From: Bacteroidota bacterium
Lineage (GTDB): Bacteria > Bacteroidota > Bacteroidia > NS11-12g > UBA955
DNA length: 64,000 bases
Direction: 5' to 3'
Assembly: GCA_023957335.1 (NCBI GenBank)
Contig: JAMLHC010000004.1
Location: forward strand, 62,001-126,000
How positions within the stretch are numbered: position 1 is the stretch's first letter; every line of letters begins with the position of its first letter. The position numbers and the translations under genes were made by a program. Below the pieces are notes generated by a model. That model ran no database searches, was not told where the DNA came from, and saw only the letters and a list, made by a program, of their open reading frames with translations. Positions 8,027-16,968 of the stretch are shown here, in pieces.

Positions 8027-8115
8027 TGGATATATATTGTAAGTCCAAACTTAAACTGCCCATACTTTTTGATAAACAGTGAGTTAAAACTCAGATTATA
8101 TCACAGCTTGTTTTA

Positions 8116-8937
8116 CTATTTATAGGATGCCCCAATTCCACTCCCCGGATACCAATGTTCAAGAGGTTCTTCCTTGAAGAATAAAAACTTTCTGCCGGTT
8201 TCCTGTGAAAATAAAGCCAATTTATTGGAACATTCAGCATTGTCGCTTAACAATAGGGTTTGATCATTGATAAGAGGAGCAATGGTCTTATATTCCTCGT
8301 ATTCGTACTCCGCAGAGTGGTTACTGTCATTGATAAATAAATCAATAGATTGTTCAAAATTTTTCAGACTTTGAATGGAATCTCCATAGAGAATTTCACC
8401 CACTTCTTTGTATTTGCCGCTTAACAAATAACCTGCCTGAGGATTGATATCGGTTCCATAATACCTGCCGGAAAATCCTTCTTCTTTATTCTTGAGTAAT
8501 GCAGAACAAAGCAAAACAGAGCCTAAACCCTTGTCAATGCCTGTTTCAATAACAACTTTCGGTTTCAAAATTCGAACAAAAGCATACCATCCTAATCTTC
8601 TGCCAAAACGAACTTCTTTATCTGCAAACCTTGCCAAAGGTGATTGAGCAGTTTCTATTTGAATGTGCTTGACAAGCTCTGTATTATTATTAACTTCACT
8701 AAAATAACCTACAATTTCTGAGTGTGATTTTCCTGTAATTCCGGCAATAAAATGAGCCATATACATGAGGTTGTCGGATGTCAGATTATAAGTATAATTT
8801 GTATCTTCTTTGGATGTAAACCCCCATTTAATAACCTGTTTGAATTGTTTGCACGGAAATTTCATGGCATACGCAACTCTTCTGATAAAATTCAAGAATG
8901 GCACTCTTTTTAAAAATCCCAGGATTTTTTTCTTCAT
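8116..8937 (-). CDS. Class I SAM-dependent methyltransferase
   Basis: The 273-aa protein has a Methyltransf_24-like core: motif I VVIETGIDKGLGS (residues 128-140), YYGTDIN with the acidic ribose-binding residue, and LFINDSNHSAEYEYEEY in the motif IV area. The N-terminal 100 residues are basic and specific to a subset. Related enzymes methylate sugars or small molecules of surface glycans, but the substrate cannot be named. It is transcribed convergently with the glycosyltransferase. It has an unusually good ribosome site (aaggagcg) and a -7 box TAAGTTTG at 8965-8972. Confidence 0.78.
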   Translation of the reverse strand: MKKKILGFLKRVPFLNFIRRVAYAMKFPCKQFKQVIKWGFTSKEDTNYTYNLTSDNLMYMAHFIAGITGKSHSEIVGYFSEVNNNTELVKHIQIETAQSPLARFADKEVRFGRRLGWYAFVRILKPKVVIETGIDKGLGSVLLCSALLKNKEEGFSGRYYGTDINPQAGYLLSGKYKEVGEILYGDSIQSLKNFEQSIDLFINDSNHSAEYEYEEYKTIAPLINDQTLLLSDNAECSNKLALFSQETGRKFLFFKEEPLEHWYPGSGIGASYK

Positions 8938-9109
8938 GTCTTTCGCTCCTTAATAAACAAGCAACAAACTTATCTCAAATAACAAATACACCAAAAGTAT
9001 TTCTGTATTTTTCAATGATATCAGCACCGAACACAATCAATCGGCACATGAAACAAATGTGAGGATTTGAGTGAGGTTTTTTTAAAATGAGCAGAAAATA
9101 AGATTTGTC

Positions 9110-10225
9110 TTAGTACCTGCTATAAAACACATTGGTAGAATACCAATTACCTCCTACTTGAATTCCTTCCCAATCATTTTTAGCCGGATTGCTTGTACTA
9201 CCGTCACTATTGGTGTCTCCGCCACGGGTATCGTCTTTATATGAAGTAAAAGAAGAAGAAGGGTCTGCCGCAAACTGATTATTATTTTCAGCAATTATGC
9301 TACTGTTGTTGGTGAATTTGAAATTAATATTATGTCCAACTACCATCACTTCATTGCCTGTTATCTGAAGTACCCCGTCCATTACATAAGGTGCGTCTTT
9401 TGCACTAAATCCAACTACTTTACCATTCAAACCGTTGGGCATAAGATTTAGAAAGATGCCATTATATTTATTTGTCTGGCTTATATTATCCGGATTGTGA
9501 AACAAATTACTTGGGTCTAAAGTGTATTCAGCAGCAATATATATGGGGATAGTGTTATCATAAAAAACATTGGACAACAAGACACTGACATCAGCATTTT
9601 TCATATTACTGCCATTAAATGCAGCATCCGTTTTTGCAGACGAGTTTTTGAAAGCATTATGAGCAAACGTACAATGGTCAAAGGTAAAATCGTTCGCATT
9701 GCCTAAACCGGAATATACATTCACCACTCCGTTTCCATTACCTCCGCCATACAAGAATTTGCAAAATTTAAATGAAGAGCCATGCTGTTCTGCGCGCATT
9801 GTGATACCGCCCCAATCGCCTTTCTCCGGTTTGGAAGCATTGTAATCCCCGTTATTATCTCCACAATACTCATCATCTTTGAACGAGGTGAAAATAATCG
9901 GTTTACTTTCTAATCCCTCTGCAGTAACTTTTGCTAATATTTCCATCCCGCACTTTGAGTTCTGAAATTTGATGATAGCTCCTTCTTCTATTGTCAAAGG
10001 CGCATTCACATCAATCCAACTCCTTATCACATATACTTTGCCGCTTTTCCATGTGGTAGGTTCATTGATATCCCTGAAAATCTCAGTTGTATCACAAGAA
10101 GGTTTTGTGCCGGTGTTGTTGTGTTTGTTGTTATCATCTTTTTTGTCCTTTTTGCAAGCAGAAATTATGCTTGTTAATGCAAACAAAACACAAATTACTG
10201 TAGTGAACGTGATTTTTCTTTTCAT
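9110..10225 (-). CDS. Parallel beta-helix lipoprotein
   Basis: The 371-aa product begins with a signal peptide and lipobox ISAC (Cys24) followed by a lysine- and asparagine-rich linker, so it is probably an envelope or surface lipoprotein. The body (about 60-360) has the short repeated strands of right-handed beta-helix proteins. The segment FTSFKDDEYCGDNNGDYNA (with GDWGGI after it) recurs near the C-terminus as FTSYKDDTRGGDTNSDGSTS (with NDWEGI). These Asp/Asn loops look calcium-binding. No catalytic residues can be named. A -7 box TAGATTTG lies at 10265-10272 on the minus strand. Confidence 0.65.
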   Translation of the reverse strand: MKRKITFTTVICVLFALTSIISACKKDKKDDNNKHNNTGTKPSCDTTEIFRDINEPTTWKSGKVYVIRSWIDVNAPLTIEEGAIIKFQNSKCGMEILAKVTAEGLESKPIIFTSFKDDEYCGDNNGDYNASKPEKGDWGGITMRAEQHGSSFKFCKFLYGGGNGNGVVNVYSGLGNANDFTFDHCTFAHNAFKNSSAKTDAAFNGSNMKNADVSVLLSNVFYDNTIPIYIAAEYTLDPSNLFHNPDNISQTNKYNGIFLNLMPNGLNGKVVGFSAKDAPYVMDGVLQITGNEVMVVGHNINFKFTNNSSIIAENNNQFAADPSSSFTSYKDDTRGGDTNSDGSTSNPAKNDWEGIQVGGNWYSTNVFYSRY

Positions 10226-10572
10226 ACTTTTGATTTATTACTATGGTGCAATAATTTTCGGCTGCAAATCTATGTGAAAACTGTTTTGCGAATAAACAAA
10301 TTATTATTTTTATTTATATTTTGGCAAAAGAAGAAAAATCTTGTTTTTGATTAGCACTTACACCTGTCCAATATAAATTTCAATAAAAAGGGCATGACAT
10401 GTTTTCCCAAAAGGTTTATTTTGAGGATTTCAACAAAACAACACCATGCTTATTGCAAAGGCAAAAGCATTTTCCAATACGTTAAGCTTAATAAACAGAG
10501 ATAACGTCAGTCTGTCTAATAACTCAATTTTCTCATTAATCCTTTCGCAATACTATGCAAATAAATCCAATT
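10226..10572. other. Gap holding repeat copy 1 and the promoter of the beta-helix gene
   Basis: The right-hand promoter element TAGATTTG (minus strand, 10265-10272) belongs to the lipoprotein gene. The stretch 10364-10503 is copy 1 of an intergenic repeat whose second copy is at 11160-11259. No open frame of interest is seen. The sequence is AT-rich and looks non-coding on both strands. Confidence 0.45.
10364..10503 (+). repeat. Intergenic repeat, copy 1 (about 140 bp)
   Basis: It begins CTGTCCAATATAAATTTCAA and ends CTTAATAAACAGAGATA. It matches 11160-11259 in the same orientation at roughly 80 percent identity by eye. Copy 1 carries 39 extra bases (10448-10486) bounded by GCTTA at both ends, which suggests that copy 2 lost them by slippage. 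The two copies flank the 10573-10959 gene. Confidence 0.6.
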
Positions 10573-10959
10573 TCAGGAACTTAAAATTAGATTTATTTTA
10601 GAATATGAATCCCACTTTCTGAAAAAGAAAGTTTCGTAAAACGCCTTAAAATAGCTTTTCACAACCCAAAAATAAAGGACAAGTTCTTTGAGGAACTTTT
10701 TTTGGAGTGCTTGGTGACAACACCAACCACGGCTGGAAATAAGTAAAGAATTGTTGCCTAGATATTCCCATTTTACTTTTTCTACCTTACCATTTTGAGA
10801 AATCAACAAATCATTGTTTGTCCGAAAAATATAAACATTTTTATTATTGCTAATATCATCTATAACAACCCAGTGTTGATCGGTTAGTAGAGTGAGATTA
10901 TCCAGTTTTTGAGAATATCTTTGGAGTTTGGGAATTAAGTCTGAAATAAAAGTCTTCAT
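10573..10959 (-). CDS. Hypothetical protein (128 aa), possibly C-terminally frameshifted
   Basis: The first 85 residues read like a small conserved Bacteroidota protein, with LDNLTLLTDQHWVVIDD, VYIFRTNNDLLISQNGKVEK and WEYLGNNSLLIS as beta-strand-rich blocks. I know no function for it. After about residue 75 the composition shifts to aromatic and basic residues (WCCHQALQKKFLKE, FYETFFFRKW). That is unlike the start and suggests a frameshift or a fused non-coding tail. It lies between two copies of an intergenic repeat, in an AT-rich island without close neighbours. Confidence 0.5.
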   Translation of the reverse strand: MKTFISDLIPKLQRYSQKLDNLTLLTDQHWVVIDDISNNKNVYIFRTNNDLLISQNGKVEKVKWEYLGNNSLLISSRGWCCHQALQKKFLKELVLYFWVVKSYFKAFYETFFFRKWDSYSKINLILSS

Positions 10960-11417
10960 TTAATATCTCTATTTTGCTTGAACACAATCTGCAAATATAA
11001 ATAACAACCTATTTATCCAAAGTTTAATTTTTAAATTAGATTTGTTACCTATGAATTGTGTCTATCTATATATCTATTACCTAAAGTTTTCTTTTCCCTT
11101 TTTTTATGTATTATCACTTTGAGTACTCTTAGAGTTTTTTCATATATAAAGATTCATATCTGTCCAATATAACTTTCAATAAAAATGGCATGTTATAGTT
11201 TTCCCCAAGAGGTTATTTTAGGGCTCTAACAAAACACACCATCTTAATAAACAGAGATAGCTATATAATATGGGTACAAGCATGGATATTCATATTGCTA
11301 AAAATTAAACTATTCATAATCAGCTATGTGACAATAGATAAAACTAAAAATCAATTTAAACGATTCTCACCGAGTTTGCCATAATGATGCACACCATTAA
11401 TTTCATACCTTTGTGTC
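10960..11417. other. Gap holding repeat copy 2 and a promoter box
   Basis: AT-rich and non-coding. It contains repeat copy 2 (11160-11259). At its right end is the -7 box TACCTTTG (11406-11413), five nt before the ATG at 11418, implying a very short leader for the CoA-binding protein. No hairpin terminator with a T-run was found. Confidence 0.45.
11160..11259 (+). repeat. Intergenic repeat, copy 2 (about 100 bp)
   Basis: The sequence from CTGTCCAATATAACTTTCAA to CTTAATAAACAGAGATA parallels 10364-10503 but lacks the 39-bp inner segment. The sequences beyond both ends do not match, so the unit is bounded. Neither strand gives a coding frame. It may be a small non-autonomous element or a residue of a local duplication. 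Confidence 0.6.
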
Positions 11418-11783
11418 ATGAAAGAAAAGAAAACTTTGGTGTTGGGAGCCAGCACAAAAGAAGACCGCTACTCTAACAAGGCTGTTCGCTTGTTGCAACA
11501 ACACAATGTACCTATTGTAGCTGTCGGCAATCAAGAAGGAGAAATTAATGGTGTGCAAATCCAACGCAATTTCCCCGAACATGAGTCTATACACACTGTA
11601 ACACTTTATCTGTCACCCAAAAACCAGGAACCTTATTACGATAAAATTCTTAATTTAAAGCCGGAGCGAATTATTTTTAATCCGGGTACTGAAAATCCTG
11701 AATTTGAAAAGAAATTGGCATCAAACGGAATCCAAACCGATGAAGCCTGCACATTGGTTCTGCTCCACACAAATGCTTTTTGA
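11418..11783 (+). CDS. CoA-binding domain protein (YccU-like)
   Basis: The 121-aa protein is a single Rossmann-like CoA_binding_2 domain: TLVLGASTKEDRYSNKAV at the N-terminus (nucleotide loop G-A-S), PIVAVGNQEGEINGV, TVTLYLSP and IIFNPGTENPEFEKK. Family members bind CoA in crystal structures, but their cellular role is unsettled. The length is normal for the family. hflX follows 80 bp later on the same strand. Confidence 0.85.
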   Translation: MKEKKTLVLGASTKEDRYSNKAVRLLQQHNVPIVAVGNQEGEINGVQIQRNFPEHESIHTVTLYLSPKNQEPYYDKILNLKPERIIFNPGTENPEFEKKLASNGIQTDEACTLVLLHTNAF

Positions 11784-11863
11784 CCATGAACATTATTTTG
11801 CAATATGATTTCAACTGAAAATCAAGCATATTTTTCTGACTTTTGCACCCATCATTCTAAGCA

Positions 11864-13048
11864 TTGAATACTAAAACATTTTCCACTGCAATAAGGCAAG
11901 AGACCGCAATACTGGTAGGGGTTTCATACAAAATCCCTAGCAGATTGGGAGACAAAATACAATATAGCGACAACTATTTGGACGAACTTGAATCATTGGT
12001 AATCACTGCCGGAGCCAAAACAATAGGCAGAATTCAACAAAGACTCGAGTATCCCGACCCAAGAACTTTTTTAGGCAAAGGTAAACTGGAAGAACTCAGA
12101 ACTCTTAAAGAAATCCATGAACCGGATATGATTGTTTTTGATGAAGAATTAACACCTTCGCAGATTCGCAACTTGGGTGATGAGCTGCAAGATGTCAAAA
12201 TCATCGACCGCAGTGCACTCATCCTTGATATTTTTGCGCGAAATGCCAAAACCTCTCAATCCAAACTGCAAGTTGAGTTGGCTCAGTGCAAGTACCTTCT
12301 TCCGCGATTGACAAGGATGTGGACTCACTTGCAGAAACAGAAAGGCGGTGTGGGGATGAGAGGTCCCGGAGAAAAAGAGATTGAAACTGACCGAAGGGTA
12401 ATCAGGGACAATATCACCAGACTCACTGCTAAACTTAAGGAAATTGAAAAGCAAGGAATCACACAAAGGAAAAACCGGATTAATCTCAAGAGGTTTGCGC
12501 TGGTGGGTTATACCAATGCAGGCAAATCTACTGTTATGAACCTATTGTCAGGTGAAAAACTCTTGGCAGAGGACAAACTCTTTGCCACATTAGATGCAAC
12601 TGTTCGCAAAGTATATCTGCCTAATCCCGATGAAACCCAACCGGGTACAACTTTTTTGTTATCTGACACAGTTGGATTTATTCGCAAACTCCCTACCCTG
12701 CTTATAGAAAGCTTCAAATCTACACTGGCAGAAGCAATGGAAGCAGATGTGCTGATTCATGTCGCAGATTTTTCAAGCCCTCAATTGACAGAGCATATTC
12801 AGATTGTAAAAAACACTTTGCATGAAATTGGGATGGGAAATAAGCCCGTAATCTTGGTGTTTAACAAAGTCGATAAATTTCTGCAAGAGTATGAAACTCA
12901 TCGAGATAAGAATTTTGATCCACCGATGGATTTGGAAATGCTTAAGAAAACTTGGATTGCCAAGGAGAATACACCTATAGTATTGATTTCTGCTACCGAA
13001 AAAGAGAATATTGAAGAGCTGAAAAACTTGATTTACTCCTTTCTGTAA
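11864..13048 (+). CDS. hflX: GTPase HflX, ribosome-associated
   Basis: HflX is a GTPase that binds the 50S subunit and splits stalled or heat-damaged ribosomes. The 394-aa product has the N-terminal HflX domain with DPRTFLGKGK and DEELTPSQIRNL, the glycine-rich linker motif GPGEKEIETDRR (167-178), and a G domain with GYTNAGKST (215-223, P-loop), DTVGFIRKLP (G3) and NKVD (G4). The start is TTG at 11864, and no ATG gives the conserved N-terminus. It follows the CoA-binding gene, perhaps in one transcript. Confidence 0.95.
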   Translation: MNTKTFSTAIRQETAILVGVSYKIPSRLGDKIQYSDNYLDELESLVITAGAKTIGRIQQRLEYPDPRTFLGKGKLEELRTLKEIHEPDMIVFDEELTPSQIRNLGDELQDVKIIDRSALILDIFARNAKTSQSKLQVELAQCKYLLPRLTRMWTHLQKQKGGVGMRGPGEKEIETDRRVIRDNITRLTAKLKEIEKQGITQRKNRINLKRFALVGYTNAGKSTVMNLLSGEKLLAEDKLFATLDATVRKVYLPNPDETQPGTTFLLSDTVGFIRKLPTLLIESFKSTLAEAMEADVLIHVADFSSPQLTEHIQIVKNTLHEIGMGNKPVILVFNKVDKFLQEYETHRDKNFDPPMDLEMLKKTWIAKENTPIVLISATEKENIEELKNLIYSFL

Positions 13049-13247
13049 GCCAAGTTTTACAATACAAAAACTCTGACTGTATGGTTTATCATACATTGAA
13101 AATAATTGTAACTTATTGTTTTTGAGGGAGTAATATATTTTTAGATTATCGCTTAATTACTATAAACATAACAATCATCACAACTACACTGTATGGGTGG
13201 AAACTATTGACGCATATCCATACTACTTTCGCTAGCTGAAATTTTTT

Positions 13248-14453
13248 ATGTCAGACTTGGCACAAGTATCACAAATACATAATGAACTCAACAAACAATT
13301 TGCTTATCTAAAGCTATTGTATGAAAACCTACCTCTGAGCGAAAAAGAGAAAACAAAATGGGTTGAACTCAGGCGTGGCAAGAAAATCCTATCTCTGATA
13401 GCATTGCACAATCCGGGACTAAGAGAAAGTCTTCAGAAATATACTTTTAGCACTACTCAAGAAGAAACCCTGCCGGTGAGCAGAGAAAGCCAGTCTTTTG
13501 AAACATTATTGAGCAATCTAAATACATTTATCAATCAGAATCGGAAATCAAGCTTTGTGGACTTTTTGAATCTTGGCAAAAAAAGCGATACAGTCTCCAC
13601 ACTCAATCTATTTACCCTTACACAAGAAAACAATTTGGATTGCTTTCTTGAAGAGCAAGACGCTACTTTTATCAAGGATATTGAAAATAAAATAGAAGAA
13701 CAACAAGACATTGCAAACAAACTATGGCTGTCATTTCTGGTGTTTCGACAACTGACAGAAAGCAAGTCAGGCTTGAAAAAACACGGTTGTTTATTTGCAG
13801 AATACAGTCTTCCGGGCAATGAGAAAAATCTGTTCAACTTTCCGCTATTAGTTTGGGAAGCATATAATCATACAAAAACTCATAAAGAAAGAACATATTC
13901 AGGAAAACGCACACCTGTTACCGGTTTTGAAGAAATTACCCGAGAAATCTTTATTGAAACAGCCCTCAAACTCGTAGAAGGTAATACCAAAAATTTGATT
14001 GCCTTCTTTAGAAAGCAAGCAAAGTTTGACACACTCAATATTGAATCAAAAATCAGAATTAACTACCTGGTTGACAAAGCATTCGTATTGCCAAATAAGA
14101 TTTACGAAAACGGATTTTCTAAAAATCATGCTTTACTCAAAACCCTGTGTTTGCATGGTGGTTTGAGAAAAGAAGATATGAAGAAAGATGGCAGTTTACT
14201 TTTGGCAGAACTTCTCGAATCTGAATCATTCTTAACAAAATTACAAGACAATTCAATGGAATGGGTTGTCAATATTTCTGCAAATTCTAAACCTTGCAAA
14301 TTCAGTCAATTCAATAATTTGGATATAGTGCTGAAAGCTGAAAAATCAAGTGATTCCGAACTGATTGCAGAAGAAAACCACACTGAAGGTTTATGGGTTG
14401 AAACCATGATAGAAAATATAACTTCTGAAACCCAGCGATTTTTATCTATCTGA
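13248..14453 (+). CDS. Hypothetical protein (401 aa)
   Basis: No family is recognised. The protein is soluble, has no signal peptide, and is rich in predicted helices, Asn, Lys and Leu. It starts MSDLAQVSQIHNELNKQFAY and ends TSETQRFLSI. Residues around 190-290 (FPLLVWEAYNHTKTH, IFIETALKLVEG) look like a helical bundle. It stands alone, with no operon partner within 200 bp. Upstream (13178-13245) is a dyad GTATGG / CCATAC of unknown use. The consistent frame and codon use support a real gene. Confidence 0.75.
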   Translation: MSDLAQVSQIHNELNKQFAYLKLLYENLPLSEKEKTKWVELRRGKKILSLIALHNPGLRESLQKYTFSTTQEETLPVSRESQSFETLLSNLNTFINQNRKSSFVDFLNLGKKSDTVSTLNLFTLTQENNLDCFLEEQDATFIKDIENKIEEQQDIANKLWLSFLVFRQLTESKSGLKKHGCLFAEYSLPGNEKNLFNFPLLVWEAYNHTKTHKERTYSGKRTPVTGFEEITREIFIETALKLVEGNTKNLIAFFRKQAKFDTLNIESKIRINYLVDKAFVLPNKIYENGFSKNHALLKTLCLHGGLRKEDMKKDGSLLLAELLESESFLTKLQDNSMEWVVNISANSKPCKFSQFNNLDIVLKAEKSSDSELIAEENHTEGLWVETMIENITSETQRFLSI

Positions 14454-14537
14454 TTTGGTCTTAATTAAAATCAAAGTTCAATAGTGGCGCGATGTCGCGC
14501 AATGCTTTGCTGCATAAATGACTTAACTGTAAACTGA

Positions 14538-14759
14538 TTACAGTTCATCTTCATTAAAGAAATAATCATCTTGAGTGGGGTAATCACTCCATATTTCTTC
14601 AATACTTTCATACGGTTCGCCATCATCCTCAAGTTCTTGCAGGTTCTCAACAACTTCTAAAGGAGCTCCTGAACGAATTGTGTAGTCAATCAACTCATCC
14701 TTGGTAGCAGGCCATGGCGCATCATCTAAATATGAAACCAATTCTAATGTCCAATACAT
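14538..14759 (-). CDS. DUF2795 family small acidic protein
   Basis: The 73-aa, very acidic product starts MYWTLELVSYLDDAPWPATK and continues DELIDYTIRSGAPLEVVENL, a pattern of the DUF2795 family that is strongly conserved among Bacteroidota. The function is unknown. The fold may be a small helical domain. The -7 box CAAAAGTA (TACTTTTG on the minus strand) at 14786-14793 lies about 27 nt before the ATG. It is monocistronic and divergent from zapA. Confidence 0.85.
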   Translation of the reverse strand: MYWTLELVSYLDDAPWPATKDELIDYTIRSGAPLEVVENLQELEDDGEPYESIEEIWSDYPTQDDYFFNEDEL

Positions 14760-14982
14760 AATTTTATCCCTCGTTTTTGGTTTCGCAAAAGTAATAAAAT
14801 AATTCAGAAAAAAAAGTCCTGTTTTTTCATCAGGTTAAACACATTTTCAAGAATACATGTAATTCAAATCAAATAAATATCACCACAAATTCTTTTTAAT
14901 GTTTCTACAACAGCGATTGACCGGCTGTTTATCGACTCAATAACTTCCATTTTTCTTGTAACTAAGCATAGCATTTTTTAAT

Positions 14983-14990
14983 TACTTTTG
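14983..14990 (+). promoter_or_regulatory. -7 promoter box before zapA
   Basis: TACTTTTG fits the Bacteroidota -7 consensus TAnnTTTG, 29 nt upstream of the zapA ATG. A CTTG at 14955-14958 could be the -33 element, but the spacing is 24 nt, longer than the usual 19-21. I therefore call only the -7 box. Confidence 0.5.
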
Positions 14991-15019
14991 CAGACATAGA
15001 AAATAAGTTTAAAAGCCAA

Positions 15020-15334
15020 ATGGCGAATCACTTAGGAAATATCAAAATAAAAGTTCAGATAGCTGACCGCACGTATCCTCTAACCGTTGACAGCAAAGAC
15101 GAAGCGATTGTGCGCAAAGCTGCTAAAGAGATATCAGAAAAAGTAAATAACGTTATCAATACTATTTCTGTCCGAGACAATCAAGATTCAATTTCGGTTG
15201 TGGCTTTGGAATATGCCACTTTATATCTGAAACAAATGTATGCAGTCCAAGGAGAAAATAAGACAGACCAAGAAGTTGAACAATTGTTAAACCAACTTTC
15301 CTCTGAAATTTCTCTGTTAGAAAAAGCACTTTGA
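15020..15334 (+). CDS. zapA: Cell division protein ZapA
   Basis: ZapA binds FtsZ protofilaments and promotes Z-ring bundling. The 104-aa protein has the N-terminal beta-strand module IKIKVQIADRTYPLTVDSKD, followed by AIVRKAAKEISEKVN and a C-terminal coiled coil from about residue 60, the family layout and length. It is followed 67 bp later by rny, an order common in Bacteroidota. Confidence is high because both the globular and coiled-coil parts fit. Confidence 0.88.
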   Translation: MANHLGNIKIKVQIADRTYPLTVDSKDEAIVRKAAKEISEKVNNVINTISVRDNQDSISVVALEYATLYLKQMYAVQGENKTDQEVEQLLNQLSSEISLLEKAL

Positions 15335-15401
15335 ATTTATCCTAAAAGCATTTAGTTTTAAGACTTCTTTTCTCATTTATAAAATATAAAAAGAAAAAGA
15401 A

Positions 15402-16943
15402 ATGGAAGTATTATTAATCGTGGTAGGAATAGTTGTCGGTTTGGTCGGTGGCTATTTTGTAGCGCAAAATGTGTTAAAAAAAGCCACCCAAAAAGAATCT
15501 GACAAGATTCTGGAAGAAGCCAAAAACAAAGGAGAATCAATCAAACAACAAAGAATTTTAGAAGCCAAAGAAAAATTTCTACAACTCAAATCAGAACACG
15601 ACAGAGAAGTATCCAAGAGAAATCAGGAAATCGCTCAAAATGAAAACCGTTTGAAACAGAAAGAACAATCATTAGACTCCAAAATCGGTAACAACAATCG
15701 CAAAGAAGAAGAAGTAAATCGCACCAAAGCCGAACTCGAAGAGCAGATTGAAGCTGTTAAGGTTAAAAATCAAGAAATTGAGAAGCTAAGAAAGACCCAA
15801 CTAAAACAGCTGGAGACTATTGCGGGACTTAGCATTAACGATGCAAAAGCCCAAATGCTTGAAGCGGTAAAAGCAGAAGCACACACAGACGCTATTGCAC
15901 AAAGTCGTATCATTGTAGAAGAAGCTAAACTCAATGCGAGCAAAGAAGCCAAGCGGATTGTGCTGCAAACGATTCAGCGAACCGCTGCCGAACAAGCCAT
16001 CGAAAATACCATCACAGTCTTTAACCTCGAAAATGACGAAGTAAAAGGTAGAATTATAGGCAGAGAAGGTAGAAATATCCGTGCACTTGAGGCTGCAACA
16101 GGAATTGAAATCATTGTGGACGACACCCCGGAAGCGGTTATATTGTCCGGATTTGACCCTATCCGCAGAGAGATTGCACGTCTGGCTTTGCACAGATTAG
16201 TAGCAGACGGAAGGATGCACCCTGCAAGAATAGAAGAGGTTGTAGAAAAAACTCGCAAAGACATTGAACAGGAGGTAATTGAAATTGGACAAAGAACGGT
16301 TGTAGATCTTGGAATCAGCGGTTTACATCCTGAACTAGTACGTATGGTGGGAAGAATGAGATATCGCTCTTCTTATGGTCAAAATCTTTTGAAACACTCA
16401 CGTGAGGTAGCAAACCTTTGTGCAACAATGGCTGCCGAAATGGGATTGAATGTTAAACTTGCCAAACGAGCAGGTCTTTTACACGACATAGGCAAAGTTC
16501 CGGAAGACGATGCCGAAACACCGCACGCTTTGTTGGGTATGAAATTAGCCGAAAAATTCGGAGAGCATCCTGATGTATGCAACGCCATTGGTGCTCACCA
16601 CGATGAGATTGAAATGACCTGCATGATTGCTCCCGTCATTCAAGCTTGCGATGCTATTTCAGGTTCCAGACCTGGCGCACGCAGAGAAGACACAGAATCT
16701 TATATCAAGAGACTCAAAGACCTCGAAAATCTCGCTATCAGTTTTGATGGTGTTGAAAAAGCATTTGCTATTCAAGCCGGCAGGGAGTTAAGAGTAATGG
16801 TAGAAAGTGAAAAAGTTTCTGACCAGCAAGCAGATGAACTTTCATTCGAAATAAGCCAGAAAATCATGAAAGAAATGATTTACCCCGGCCAAATAAAAAT
16901 CACGGTTATCAGAGAAAGACGTGCTGTGAACTACGCTAAATAA
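15402..16943 (+). CDS. rny: Ribonuclease Y
   Basis: RNase Y is a membrane-anchored endoribonuclease that starts mRNA decay. The 513-aa product shows every expected part: an N-terminal membrane helix (residues 1-24), a long charged coiled coil (about 30-160), a KH RNA-binding domain with [12 protein letters not shown] (about 214), and an HD metal-dependent phosphohydrolase domain with HDIGK (about 361) and HHDEIE. The length is standard. It lies between zapA and gcvT on the same strand, with 25 bp to gcvT. Confidence 0.96.
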   Translation: MEVLLIVVGIVVGLVGGYFVAQNVLKKATQKESDKILEEAKNKGESIKQQRILEAKEKFLQLKSEHDREVSKRNQEIAQNENRLKQKEQSLDSKIGNNNRKEEEVNRTKAELEEQIEAVKVKNQEIEKLRKTQLKQLETIAGLSINDAKAQMLEAVKAEAHTDAIAQSRIIVEEAKLNASKEAKRIVLQTIQRTAAEQAIENTITVFNLENDEVKGRIIGREGRNIRALEAATGIEIIVDDTPEAVILSGFDPIRREIARLALHRLVADGRMHPARIEEVVEKTRKDIEQEVIEIGQRTVVDLGISGLHPELVRMVGRMRYRSSYGQNLLKHSREVANLCATMAAEMGLNVKLAKRAGLLHDIGKVPEDDAETPHALLGMKLAEKFGEHPDVCNAIGAHHDEIEMTCMIAPVIQACDAISGSRPGARREDTESYIKRLKDLENLAISFDGVEKAFAIQAGRELRVMVESEKVSDQQADELSFEISQKIMKEMIYPGQIKITVIRERRAVNYAK

Positions 16944-16968
16944 TATTTACTAAACCATATCAAACAAA

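Noticed and set aside
16944-16968. Glycine riboswitch before gcvT
   Set aside because: The gap is only 25 bp and no tandem aptamer is visible upstream of the rny-gcvT pair.
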